The notes under the pieces: generated by a model
What the model was told of the DNA's origin: nothing
Seen by the model: only the letters and a program-made list of their open reading frames with translations
The model's database searches: none
Position numbers and translations under genes: made by a program
NCBI GenBank assembly: GCA_018780035.1
Contig: JADMKE010000025.1
Coordinates: forward strand, 1-64,000
Reading direction: 5' to 3'
Source: Candidatus Sericytochromatia bacterium
Lineage (GTDB): Bacteria; Cyanobacteriota; Sericytochromatia; UBA7694
Length of the DNA: 64,000 bases
Part shown: piece after piece, positions 41,571-49,363 of the stretch
Position numbering within the stretch: the stretch's first letter is position 1
How the letters are laid out: every line of letters begins with the position of its first letter

Positions 41571-42293
41571 TTATTGGGCTGCTTCTGTTCTTTGAATATG
41601 CAACAAAAGTAAAATAAGAATGACCAAGACACATGCCATGGCATGAATCGGGAACAAAAAGATCATCACTAACAAGAGAGGATTCATCAATAGCACAAGC
41701 ATAAAAAAGAACAATATTGACCAAAATGCAATCTCCCAAAATAAGCGTTTTATATTTGGTTTGCCTCGTGCAGGCTGAGTATTGAGTGAATAACCTTGAA
41801 AAGATCCTGTTTGGCCCCAGAAGATAAAAAACAAAGTGCTCAAACTCATGAGTAAATACAGACTCTGTGCTTCTGCAATTGCAAATGCCGTTAAATAAAG
41901 AAACAATCCTGATAAATTTCTCAACAACACCCGACAGCCCCATCCTCCTAGAAGCAGAGGCAAGAATTTCAAATCAAGCCTTTGCAAACTCTTTAAACTC
42001 AATGTAAGTGTTTCAATCAACCAAAAGAGAAAAAAGAGAATGAAAATAGCTTGAATAAACTCAGGCCTGGGTAGTGCTGGAAATAACTCTGTTTGCAAAA
42101 TAAAGGGTTGATAATAATTACATGAATGAATTTGTAGAGCACGCTGAATGAGTTCAAAAACTCTAAGCCAAATAATTGCCAAAAGAGAGCACAAAATGAA
42201 GCTATTATAGAGACCTGCTGCGTATAGGTAATAAAGCACTCCATTCCAGCGCAGCAACTCTGGTGGAGAGGTCTTCAACTGTTGCTGAGACAA
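41571..42293 (-). CDS. Array membrane protein, cassette 4 (subtype B)
   Basis: This 240-residue polytopic protein has about six membrane spans and is the partner of the small exported protein encoded just before it, with a 19-base overlap. Conserved array features are LRWNGVLYYLYAAGLYNSF at the start, PFILQTELFPALPRPE after a Cys, CRVLLRNLSGLFLYLTAFAI in the middle and GQTGSFQGYSLNTQPARGKP after the fifth span. Subtype B is shown by the LFPALP motif. No known family was recognised; the conserved RNLSG loop may be functional. It is the last gene of the array. Confidence 0.7.
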   Translation of the reverse strand: MSQQQLKTSPPELLRWNGVLYYLYAAGLYNSFILCSLLAIIWLRVFELIQRALQIHSCNYYQPFILQTELFPALPRPEFIQAIFILFFLFWLIETLTLSLKSLQRLDLKFLPLLLGGWGCRVLLRNLSGLFLYLTAFAIAEAQSLYLLMSLSTLFFIFWGQTGSFQGYSLNTQPARGKPNIKRLFWEIAFWSILFFFMLVLLMNPLLLVMIFLFPIHAMACVLVILILLLLHIQRTEAAQ

Positions 42294-42796
42294 AAGACTT
42301 GCCCCTTATCTTTAATCAGTTCTCCATTGCTACCATAGCCATACAGATAATATTTTTGTTTGGAAACAGGGGCGTAAATGACCATTCCCCTAGCTGAAAG
42401 AGGTAAATTTTGACTTGAAACATTCATACGAATCCCTAAAACAAAGGCAATAGACTCCTGATCTTTGGAGTCAACGGGCTTCTGATGTAAATCTCCCCAG
42501 GACTTGCCATAACCTGTTTCTGAAAGAAAGGGATTTACAAACTCTTTCCAATAAGGTTGGGGATGAATCCGGGCTTCTCTTTCTAAGATAGTCCCATATG
42601 CTGGATACCTATGATGATCAGCATAATAGGTTTCTAATATAGTCTGCAAAGTGTGCATATTGGCTTTGACACTGGATGTTTTGACACAGTCAAAGGCAGA
42701 AACTGGCTGACTTGCTGTGATGAAAAAACAGGCCAATGCCAATAAAACTGAAAATCGTCTTAAACAAAATGGTAAATCCAAGCCAAAATCGACCAT
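42275..42796 (-). CDS. Array small exported protein, cassette 4 (subtype B)
   Basis: This 173-residue protein has a Sec-type signal (FSVLLALACFFITASQPVSA) and then DCVKTSSVKANMHTLQTILE, TYYADHHRYPAYG and YWKEFVNPF. The last 40 residues read VSKQKYYLYGYGSNGELIKD followed by KGQVFCLSNS. The core resembles the soluble part of type IV pilin / GspG (helix, then YP, then a WK.F loop and a final strand with Gly-x-Gly), but without a prepilin leader. The other members have a Cys at the signal end, while this one has Phe, so it would not be lipidated. Subtype B. Confidence 0.7.
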   Translation of the reverse strand: MVDFGLDLPFCLRRFSVLLALACFFITASQPVSAFDCVKTSSVKANMHTLQTILETYYADHHRYPAYGTILEREARIHPQPYWKEFVNPFLSETGYGKSWGDLHQKPVDSKDQESIAFVLGIRMNVSSQNLPLSARGMVIYAPVSKQKYYLYGYGSNGELIKDKGQVFCLSNS

Positions 42797-42869
42797 CTTT
42801 CTGTGTTTCCCAAAGTGGTATAAGTTCCTTTTCCCATTTCAATCCCCCATTCAACATGTTGCACCATTT

Positions 42870-43583
42870 TTATTCGATGGCTTTTTTGAATCGGTAGACA
42901 GCAAATAGAGTAAACACCAACAATAGCAATGTATACACAGGGAATGGCAAAAAATAGGCATTCATAAAAGAATACAAATGAAATGCTGGATAAATAATCA
43001 GAAGTGAGAGGGTAAGTGTAAGTATGCCCCAAAAGCCAAGGGCCTGTAGCCCTGCTAAAGAGGGTAAGGGCTCTTTGGCAGGGAATGTATTGAGGTACAA
43101 GCCAGACCAATGTCCCTGTTGCCCCTGATAGAGAAAAAACAAAGACAAAGCCCCCAAACAGAGATAATAGCCACGTGCATAGGGTTCAACCAAGAGTGAA
43201 AATAGGAACAGGAGTCCTGAAAGATTTCTCAGCAAGACACGCACTCCCCATAAGAGCCATAAACGCATACGAAACAAGTCAGGATGGGATGTTTTGCATT
43301 TCCAAATGAGAATTGTCAACTCTGTTGCACACAGCACAAAATAAAGTAAAAACCAATTTTGTAAATATGACCAAGTGAGGATAGGGGGAATCCACTGCGG
43401 CCAAAATAAAAAAGGGATTAAATGACAGCGGCATGTTTCAAAAGTTTCCAACCACATGGCTGAATACCAAATCAAGCCGAGTCCCAAGCTGCTGAACAGC
43501 AGAAAAGTATGAAACAAACCAAGCAAAAAGGGATAATAAAAAATCCCATTCCAAGTGATAAGTCTGTCTGACTGCAAATTCAT
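42870..43583 (-). CDS. Array membrane protein, cassette 3 (subtype A)
   Basis: This 237-residue polytopic protein starts with an ATGA overlap with its small partner. It shows LITWNGIFYYPFLLGLFHTF, CRCHLIPFLFWPQWIPP, VRVLLRNLSGLLFLFSLLVE and GQQGHWSGLYLNTFPAKEP. The CRC..PFLFWP motif sets subtype A. About six hydrophobic spans are seen. Its C-terminal 65 residues with two spans are present, unlike the cassette 2 copy. Function is unknown; it may anchor or export the partner. Confidence 0.7.
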   Translation of the reverse strand: MNLQSDRLITWNGIFYYPFLLGLFHTFLLFSSLGLGLIWYSAMWLETFETCRCHLIPFLFWPQWIPPILTWSYLQNWFLLYFVLCATELTILIWKCKTSHPDLFRMRLWLLWGVRVLLRNLSGLLFLFSLLVEPYARGYYLCLGALSLFFLYQGQQGHWSGLYLNTFPAKEPLPSLAGLQALGFWGILTLTLSLLIIYPAFHLYSFMNAYFLPFPVYTLLLLVFTLFAVYRFKKAIE

Positions 43584-44098
43584 GAATTGCTCAAGACAAA
43601 GGGCTTGCCTTTATCTCGTAATAGGTATCCAGCTTTATCAGTAGCATAAAGCAAGTATTTTTGCTTATTTATGCGTTTGTAGACAACCAATCCTTTGGTA
43701 TTATCAGACAAATCCCGGTTTAAGATTAAAAACCGAAAACCCAAAATTTCAGCATATTGCTCTTTCAACAGAGGCTCATAGGAGGTCCAATGATAGTCAT
43801 CAGCAAACGACTTTAAATAACCACTTTGAGAGGTACTTGGATTGAGAAAATCTTTCCAATAGGGATTGGAAGAATTTCGCGCATCAAACTCCAACTCACG
43901 CACAGAAGCGGGATAATAACGGTGATCGACCCAAAATGTCTCCAACATCGTCTGAACTGTATGCATATTGGCCTTGACTCCAGATATTTTGGCACAGTCA
44001 CAGGCGGCAACAGGTTGGCTGGAGGTGATAAATAGCAAAAATAATCCAACCCAAAAAAGTCTTTGGTAGTTTGTTTCAAATTGAAATGGGTTTGGCAT
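43580..44098 (-). CDS. Array small exported protein, cassette 3 (subtype A)
   Basis: This 172-residue protein has a signal sequence (LFWVGLFLLFITSSQPVAAC) whose end resembles a lipobox (VAAC), then DCAKISGVKANMHTVQTMLE, TFWVDHRYYPAS and NPYWKDFLNP. It ends KGKPFVLSNS. The Cys at the signal end suggests lipidation, with a second Cys two residues later. The helix and YP motif resemble pilin or GspG globular domains. Subtype A by its ILGFRFLI and end motif. Its stop overlaps the start of its membrane partner. Confidence 0.7.
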   Translation of the reverse strand: MPNPFQFETNYQRLFWVGLFLLFITSSQPVAACDCAKISGVKANMHTVQTMLETFWVDHRYYPASVRELEFDARNSSNPYWKDFLNPSTSQSGYLKSFADDYHWTSYEPLLKEQYAEILGFRFLILNRDLSDNTKGLVVYKRINKQKYLLYATDKAGYLLRDKGKPFVLSNS

Positions 44099-44107
44099 AT
44101 TAATCTC

Positions 44108-44632
44108 TCAAATTATTTGTTTTGGTAGCCCTGATTCAGGGCTGGCGTTGAGGGAATATCCATTCCAATGGCCCTGTTGGCCCCAATAGATAAAAAAGAG
44201 ACTCAACATCCCCAAGTTGACATAAAAGACACTGGCCTGAGGTGTGGCCAAGAGGCTCAAGAAAAACAACAACCCAGAGATATTGCGCAGAAAAACCCGC
44301 ATAGACCACCCCAAAACCAGCATCCATTTTTGTTTGAACTTGCATTTTTGTTGGCTTTTCCAAATAAGAATCGCGATTTCAATGCAACAGATGCCCACAT
44401 AAACTTGCAGAACCAGAAGCACATAAGCCAATGATGGCAAGGCAGGAAAGAGTACTGTCTCCCGCAAAAAAGGAGTATGCCCAGAGCAACATGAGTCAAA
44501 GCCATTCACCATCTTAATTGGAAACAATTGAATCCAACGCAAGCAAAAAGCAATCAGCAAAAAACTGTTAAAAATCCCCAAATAAAACACATAATACCAA
44601 GGCCCTTGAAATGTGAGTAATTTTTGAGGCAT
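44108..44632 (-). CDS. Array membrane protein, cassette 2 (subtype B), C-terminally truncated
   Basis: This 174-residue protein matches the first three quarters of the other array membrane proteins: FQGPWYYVFYLGIFNSFLLI, ETVLFPALPS, MRVFLRNISGLLFFLSLLAT and GQQGHWNGYSLNASPESGLP. It stops at LPKQII, where the homologues continue for about 65 residues with two more spans. The stop lies ten bases before the next small gene, so the 3' end was probably lost by deletion between cassettes. Whether the shorter protein works is unknown. LFPALP marks subtype B. Confidence 0.65.
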   Translation of the reverse strand: MPQKLLTFQGPWYYVFYLGIFNSFLLIAFCLRWIQLFPIKMVNGFDSCCSGHTPFLRETVLFPALPSLAYVLLVLQVYVGICCIEIAILIWKSQQKCKFKQKWMLVLGWSMRVFLRNISGLLFFLSLLATPQASVFYVNLGMLSLFFIYWGQQGHWNGYSLNASPESGLPKQII

Positions 44633-44636
44633 GTCT

Positions 44637-45154
44637 CTATGAGTTACTCAAGCTAAAAACTTGACCTTTGTCTTTAATCAATTTACCAACCTTGTCCAAT
44701 CCATAAATATAGTATTTTTGGGTTGAGACAGGCGCATATACCACCAAACCAGACAAAGAATAAAGAGAATGATGATGCGTAATTATCATCTTGATGCCTA
44801 AAATATCAACAATATTCTCATTTTCAATTTTTTGATCAAAGGGGATATAACGAAAATCAGTCACTGATTCGAAATAACCTGTTGTGGATGTATAGGGATT
44901 ATAAAATTCTTTCCAATACGAATTCGGGGAACGACGTGCAACTTCCTCTAAGTCTAGAACAGAAGAAGGATAAGAATGAAACTCCCTAAAATAGCTTTCC
45001 AACATCAACTGCACTGTATGCATATTGGCTTTGACACTGGAGATTCGGGAACATTCACAAGGTCCAATGGGTTGACATGCTGAAAAAAAAACAGAATAAT
45101 TCCGAAAATTAAATGCCCTACTTCCTTTCTTTCAGCATAAAATAAATGGGTCAC
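44637..45154 (-). pseudogene. Array small exported protein, cassette 2 (subtype B), frameshifted at poly-A/T
   Basis: The intact part reads KANMHTVQLMLESYF, NSYWKEFYNPYTS, APVSTQKYYIYGLD and IKDKGQVFSLSNS. Upstream the homologous N-terminus continues in frame as SACQPIGPCECSRISSV, but no start exists in that frame. The signal sequence (EVGHLIFGIILFFF) with a GTG start at 45154 and a GAGGTG site lies in another frame. The frames meet at nine consecutive A (45083-45091; T on the coding strand). Adding one T would give 172 residues, the length of its homologues. It could be a real mutation, a phase-variable switch or a sequencing error. Confidence 0.7.
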
Positions 45155-45224
45155 AAACACCTCACTATCAATTATTTAACTTAATTCCCATTTTCTTACA
45201 CTTACAAACCCATTCATTGAGTCT

Positions 45225-45941
45225 TCAATTCTCAACCATTTTTTGTACCTGATAAAAAACGAGCACAAGCCAGAACAACAAAACCAACCCCAGAGCTTGA
45301 ACAGGATATTGATGTGGATAAAAAAGAAACAAAAGCCCTGAAGGTTGAGGTATTAATAGTAAAAGTAGATAGATAATCAAAAAGCTCAAAATCAATTTCC
45401 AAGTTATTTTTGTCCCCATTGGCAAGCCGTTCAGAGGTGCTGTGTCCATTTGAAAATTTTGAAAGCGACCTTTTTGCCCGAGATATAGCAACCCCAAACA
45501 GAGGCCACTTAAAATAAGGTAAATCGGCATCGCAGAAGGCATCACCAGCAAAGATAAAAGCAATAGCAGGCCAGAAAGATTTCGGCAGAGAACCCTTACC
45601 ACCCAAATGAGGCCTAAGAATACATGCATCTGACCAGATAATGAAGTTTTATTGCTCTTATAAAACAAGATCCCTGTTTCGAGACTACACAGCAATATAT
45701 AGAGGCCAAACACAGAGATCAAATGTCCCAACTTCAAGATGTCAGGTTTGAGTTCGGGCCAAAATAGAAACGGTGTTAAATTGCAACGGCAGGGCTCAAA
45801 GAGTTCATGCCAAGCCACAAAATACCAGACAAAATTTAATGCAATAAACCCGAGTACAAAACAACTATTAAACAATCCCAACCAAAAGGGGTAATACCAA
45901 GCATTTTCCCAGGTCAAGAGAGGTAAATAATTGTCTTTCAT
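45225..45941 (-). CDS. Array membrane protein, cassette 1 (subtype A)
   Basis: This 238-residue polytopic protein has LLTWENAWYYPFWLGLFNSC, CRCNLTPFLFWPELKP, WVVRVLCRNLSGLLLLLSLL and GQKGRFQNFQMDTAPLNGLP, the same conserved points as the other copies, and a long hydrophobic end (ILSFLIIYLLLLLI). The start chosen overlaps the stop of its small partner (ATGA). A start 42 bases further up is possible but would overlap more. About six spans; subtype A. Confidence 0.7.
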   Translation of the reverse strand: MKDNYLPLLTWENAWYYPFWLGLFNSCFVLGFIALNFVWYFVAWHELFEPCRCNLTPFLFWPELKPDILKLGHLISVFGLYILLCSLETGILFYKSNKTSLSGQMHVFLGLIWVVRVLCRNLSGLLLLLSLLVMPSAMPIYLILSGLCLGLLYLGQKGRFQNFQMDTAPLNGLPMGTKITWKLILSFLIIYLLLLLIPQPSGLLFLFYPHQYPVQALGLVLLFWLVLVFYQVQKMVEN

Positions 45942-46459
45942 GAATTGCTCAAAACAAATGGCTTGCCTTTGTCTATGACCCATTGTCCTGTTTGATCCAC
46001 CCCATAGATCAGGTATTTTTGCTTTGAAACGGCCAGATAAAGGGCTAAACCGCGGGTACTCTCAGGCAAACCGGTATCTGATATCATAAAGCGTATACCT
46101 AGTATTTCGGCATATTGATCTGCCAAGAGCGATTCATTGTACAAATGATAATCTCCCCAAGCTTGGAGATAGCCCTCTCTGGAAGTAAAAGGATTCAATA
46201 TATTTTTCCAATAGGGATTGGGATCATGGCGAGCTTGGAATTCTAAAATACGTCCCGAGGCGGGGACCCGTTTATGGTCGACAAAATAGGTTTCAACCAT
46301 GGTCTGCAATGTGTGCATATTGGCCTTGACGCTGGATATTTTGACACAGTCACAGGCTCCAACAGGTTGGGTTGAGCTGGTAAATAAAAGTAAGAGCCCC
46401 GTCAAACAAACGACTGGAGCATGTTTGGAAAACTGGAAAAACAATTTGAGAAAAGCCAT
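45938..46459 (-). CDS. Array small exported protein, cassette 1 (subtype A)
   Basis: This 173-residue protein heads the array. It has a signal sequence (VVCLTGLLLLFTSSTQPVGA) ending in a lipobox-like VGAC, then DCVKISSVKANMHTLQTMVE, TYFVDHKRVPAS, NPYWKNILNPFTS and KGKPFVLSNS. The ATG used follows AAGGAATCTCAG. The pattern of a helix, a Pro after Tyr/Val and a W-K motif resembles pilin-type globular domains, but the leader is Sec-type. Upstream lies the divergent NmrA-like gene, about 140 bases away. Confidence 0.7.
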   Translation of the reverse strand: MAFLKLFFQFSKHAPVVCLTGLLLLFTSSTQPVGACDCVKISSVKANMHTLQTMVETYFVDHKRVPASGRILEFQARHDPNPYWKNILNPFTSREGYLQAWGDYHLYNESLLADQYAEILGIRFMISDTGLPESTRGLALYLAVSKQKYLIYGVDQTGQWVIDKGKPFVLSNS

Positions 46460-46521
46460 CTGAGATTCCTTAAATGATGGTTGTATATTCCCCGTCTGAA
46501 GCAAAAACCAACCCGCCCCAA

Positions 46522-46554
46522 TTGACAAATAAATAGTTTAAGTTTAAACTATTT
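46522..46554 (+). promoter_or_regulatory. Promoter with embedded inverted-repeat operator
   Basis: A perfect -35 (TTGACA, 46522-46527) and a -10-like TAAACT (46545-46550) are separated by 17 bases. An 11-bp perfect inverted repeat, AAATAGTTTAA GT TTAAACTATTT (46531-46554), covers the spacer and -10. This is an ideal position for a repressor such as an HxlR- or MarR-type regulator controlling the NmrA-like gene. Confidence 0.7.
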
Positions 46555-46597
46555 AATATTGTAACTAAATCAGTAACAAATTACAGGAGACACAACC

Positions 46598-47548
46598 ATG
46601 TCAACAAAAAAAATCATCACAGTCGTTGGAGCAACAGGGGCTCAAGGGGGCGGTCTGGTCCAGGCCATTCTGGCCGATCCCAGCAGTGAATTCAGCGTTC
46701 GCGCCATTACCCGCGACATCAACTCTGACAAAGCCAAAGCGCTGGCGGCCCAAGGCGCCGAGGTCGTGGCTGCAGATTTACATGATCCCCAGAGCCTCTT
46801 CGCCGCCTTTAAAGGCAGCTATGGCGTCTTTGGAGTGACCTTTTTCTGGAATCATTTTTCCCCCACGACAGAAAAACAAGAGGCCAAAAACATCGCCGAA
46901 GCCGCCAAAGAAGCGGGTGTGCAACATGTGGTCTGGTCCACACTCGAAGACACCCGCAACTGGGTGCCCCTCAGCGACAACCGCATGCCGACGCTTATGG
47001 ATGAATACAAAGTCCCCCATTTTGATGCAAAAGGCGAATCGAATCACTTTTTCAGCGATTTGGAACTGCCTGTCACCTTTATGTTGACCTCCTTCTACTG
47101 GGACAACCTGCTCAACCCTGGCATGGCCCCCCAAAAAGGCCCCGATGGCAAACTGGCGTTTAACCTCCCGATGGGCGACAAAAAGCTGCCGGGTATTGGT
47201 GCCGAAGACATTGGCAAATCCGCCTACGGGATATTTAAAACAGGCCAAGATTATATTGGCAAAACAGTGGGCATTGCTGGAGATCATCTGACTGGCGCAG
47301 AAATGGCCCAGGCCCTCTCTCAAGCCCTCGGTCAAGACATTGCCTACAACGCCGTGCCTTTTGAGATTTACCGGAATCTCGGCTTTCCAGGCGCAGACGA
47401 TCTGGGCAATATGTTCCAATTCAAACACGATTTTGAAACCGACTTCTGCGCAGCCCGCAATCTAGAAGAAACCCGCCAATTAAACCCCGACATTCAAACT
47501 TTTGCCCAGTGGCTCACCCAACACAAGGCCCAAATCCCCCTGGGTTAA
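46598..47548 (+). CDS. NmrA-like NAD(P)-binding protein
   Basis: This 316-residue protein of the NmrA / atypical SDR group has the dinucleotide motif VVGATGAQGGGLV, VRAITRD and VVAADLHDPQSL. VGIAGDHLTGAEMAQALSQ in the second half belongs to the substrate domain. NmrA-type proteins bind NAD(P) and act as redox sensors or quinone/carbonyl reductases; the usual catalytic Tyr-x3-Lys of SDRs is not evident. CAGGAGACACAACC gives a strong ribosome binding site. It has its own promoter and operator and a terminator directly after it, so it is monocistronic. Confidence 0.82.
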   Translation: MSTKKIITVVGATGAQGGGLVQAILADPSSEFSVRAITRDINSDKAKALAAQGAEVVAADLHDPQSLFAAFKGSYGVFGVTFFWNHFSPTTEKQEAKNIAEAAKEAGVQHVVWSTLEDTRNWVPLSDNRMPTLMDEYKVPHFDAKGESNHFFSDLELPVTFMLTSFYWDNLLNPGMAPQKGPDGKLAFNLPMGDKKLPGIGAEDIGKSAYGIFKTGQDYIGKTVGIAGDHLTGAEMAQALSQALGQDIAYNAVPFEIYRNLGFPGADDLGNMFQFKHDFETDFCAARNLEETRQLNPDIQTFAQWLTQHKAQIPLG

Positions 47549-47579
47549 TCCCCTCACAGGGAAAAAACCCCACCCCACC

Positions 47580-47612
47580 AGCGGTTGTGAATCAAACTCA
47601 CAACCGCTTTTC
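47580..47612 (+). terminator. Rho-independent terminator
   Basis: AGCGGTTGTGA and TCACAACCGCT form a perfect 11-bp stem with a 7-base loop followed by TTTT and further T. It ends the NmrA-like transcript. Confidence 0.9.
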
Positions 47613-47622
47613 ATTTTCCCCC

Positions 47623-47678
47623 ATTCTCAATTCTCCCTTCTCAATTCTCCATTCTCAATTCCCCATTCTCCCTCCCCC
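47623..47678. repeat. 14-bp pyrimidine-rich tandem repeat
   Basis: Four successive 14-base units resemble ATTCTCAATTCTCC (the last one decayed to ATTCTCCCTCCCCC). The tract is almost all C and T on the plus strand and continues as CCTTCCCCCCCACCC. It lies between the NmrA terminator and the carboxylase genes; no gene is seen in it. Confidence 0.75.
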
Positions 47679-47764
47679 ATCCTTCCCCCCCACCCAAAAA
47701 CCTGCTAACCTAAACCAGAAGTCTGAACCAGAACCTGCAAGCATTTCCTGAACGGGAGCCTTCT

Positions 47765-49363
47765 GTGCGAGTTTTAGAGAGCCAAGTCAACCCCCTCAGT
47801 GAGCGTTACCAGAGCAATCTGAACGCCATGTTGGAGCTTGTGGCCCAATTGCAGGCCCATTTGGTCCAAAGTTTGTTCCAAGGGGAAGAAAAATACCTCG
47901 CACGCCACAAAGCCCAGGGCAAGCTCACTGCCCGCGAGCGGGTCGAAGCCCTGCTCGATCCCGATTCCCACTTTCTCGAATTGATGCCCCTGGCCGGTTT
48001 GGGCCAAGAACACATTTCAACCGGGGCCTCGATGGTGGCGGGCATTGGCCGGGTTTCTGGGGTGGAATGTGCGATCAACGCCAGCGTGCCCACCATTCGC
48101 GGCGGCGCCATGAACACCATGACCCTGCAAAAAGGCCTGCGCCTGGATGGCATTGCCGAAGAAAACCACCTGCCTTTGGTTTATCTGATTGAATCTGCTG
48201 GGGCCGATCTGACCCGGCAGGCCGAGATCTTTAATCCCGGTGGCGCAGCCTTTCGCAATATTGCCCGCCGCTCTCGCCAGGGCATTCCCAGCCTTTCGGT
48301 GGTCTTTGGCTCCTGTACCGCTGGGGGGGCGTATATCCCCGGTATGTCGGACTACGTGATCATGGTGCAAAACCAGGCCCGCGCATTTTTGGCGGGCCCG
48401 CCGCTGGTGCGCATGGCCACCGGCGAAGTGGTCGATGAAGAGAGCCTCGGCGGCGCTGAAATGCATGGCCGCCTCTCGGGCTTGGCTGATGCGGTGGCCC
48501 AAAACGAAGAAGAAGCCCTGCTGCTGGCCCGCGAGGCCATTGAAACGCTCTTTTACCACAAACCCCAACAGCGCCCGCTTTTGCCTGCGGATCCCCCGCT
48601 CTATGATAGCGAAGAGATTCTCGGCATTGCCTCTGCCGACCCGCGCTTGCCTTTTGAAATCCGCGAGGTCATTGCCCGGATTGTCGATGGCTCACGTTTT
48701 GCGGAATTCAAACCCGATTACGGCTCCACTCTGGTGACGGGTTTTGCCAGTATTTATGGCTATCCAGTTGGGATTATAGCCAACAATGGCGTGCTCTTTT
48801 CGCAGTCGGCCCAAAAGGGAGTGCAATTTATACAGCTTTGCAACCAGCGCAACGTACCATTGCTGTTTTTGCAGAATATCACAGGCTTTATGGTCGGGCG
48901 CGAATACGAAGAGGGCGGGATCATTAAAAACGGCGCCAAATTGATCAACGCCATTTCTAACAGCACCGTGCCTGCCTTGACGGTGATCGTCGGCGCCTCT
49001 TACGGGGCGGGCAATTATGGCATGTGTGGCCGGGCCTACAATCCACGCTTTTTATTCTCTTGGCCCAATTCAAAGATTGCAGTCATGGGCCCCGACCAAT
49101 TGGCGGGGGTCTTGGAAATGGTGCAACGCGAAGCGGCAAACAAAGCTGGGAAAGCTGTGGATGAAGAGCGCCTGGCCAAAATGCGCGGGCATTTACACAG
49201 CCAGGTCAGTCTGGAATCGAGCCCCTGGTACGCCAGTTCGCGAATCTGGGACGATGGGGTGATTGATCCCCGCGACACCCGACACGTGCTCGGCATTGCC
49301 CTCTCCACAGCGTATAACGCGCCGGTCAAAGGCACGGAAGGATACGGGGTCTTCCGGATGTGA
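47765..49363 (+). CDS. Acyl-CoA carboxylase beta (carboxyltransferase) subunit
   Basis: This 532-residue carboxyltransferase is of the methylcrotonyl/geranyl-CoA carboxylase type: LTARERVEALLDPDSHFLEL, YLIESAGADLTRQAE, FGSCTAGGAYIPGMSDYVIM, AFLAGPPLVRMATGEVV and GAGNYGMCGRAYNPRF. It transfers CO2 from biotin to an acyl-CoA, probably 3-methylcrotonyl-CoA in leucine breakdown, but the substrate cannot be fixed. GTG start with GGGAG upstream. It overlaps the alpha subunit gene by four bases (GTGA). No other leucine-catabolism gene lies nearby. Confidence 0.87.
   Translation: MRVLESQVNPLSERYQSNLNAMLELVAQLQAHLVQSLFQGEEKYLARHKAQGKLTARERVEALLDPDSHFLELMPLAGLGQEHISTGASMVAGIGRVSGVECAINASVPTIRGGAMNTMTLQKGLRLDGIAEENHLPLVYLIESAGADLTRQAEIFNPGGAAFRNIARRSRQGIPSLSVVFGSCTAGGAYIPGMSDYVIMVQNQARAFLAGPPLVRMATGEVVDEESLGGAEMHGRLSGLADAVAQNEEEALLLAREAIETLFYHKPQQRPLLPADPPLYDSEEILGIASADPRLPFEIREVIARIVDGSRFAEFKPDYGSTLVTGFASIYGYPVGIIANNGVLFSQSAQKGVQFIQLCNQRNVPLLFLQNITGFMVGREYEEGGIIKNGAKLINAISNSTVPALTVIVGASYGAGNYGMCGRAYNPRFLFSWPNSKIAVMGPDQLAGVLEMVQREAANKAGKAVDEERLAKMRGHLHSQVSLESSPWYASSRIWDDGVIDPRDTRHVLGIALSTAYNAPVKGTEGYGVFRM

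Larger units (their letters stand above)
41571..46459 (-). repeat. Tandem array of four two-gene cassettes (A-B-A-B)
   Basis: Four pairs follow each other on the minus strand. Each pair is one small exported protein and one polytopic membrane protein, with ATGA or near-zero spacing inside most pairs. Both partners fall into two subtypes that alternate: small proteins ending KGKPFVLSNS with membrane partners containing PFLFWP (A), and small proteins ending KDKGQVF.LSNS with partners containing LFPALP (B). In transcription order the cassettes are A, B, A, B, so a two-cassette unit was duplicated. Details are given for each gene. Confidence 0.85.

Noticed and set aside
41571..46459. Classical type IV pilus or type II secretion operon
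   Set aside because: The small proteins have Sec or lipoprotein signals in place of prepilin leaders, and no ATPase, prepilin peptidase or secretin gene is nearby.
47623..47678. CRISPR array or coding repeat
   Set aside because: The 14-bp units are contiguous, degenerate and pyrimidine-only, with no spacers and no open gene.
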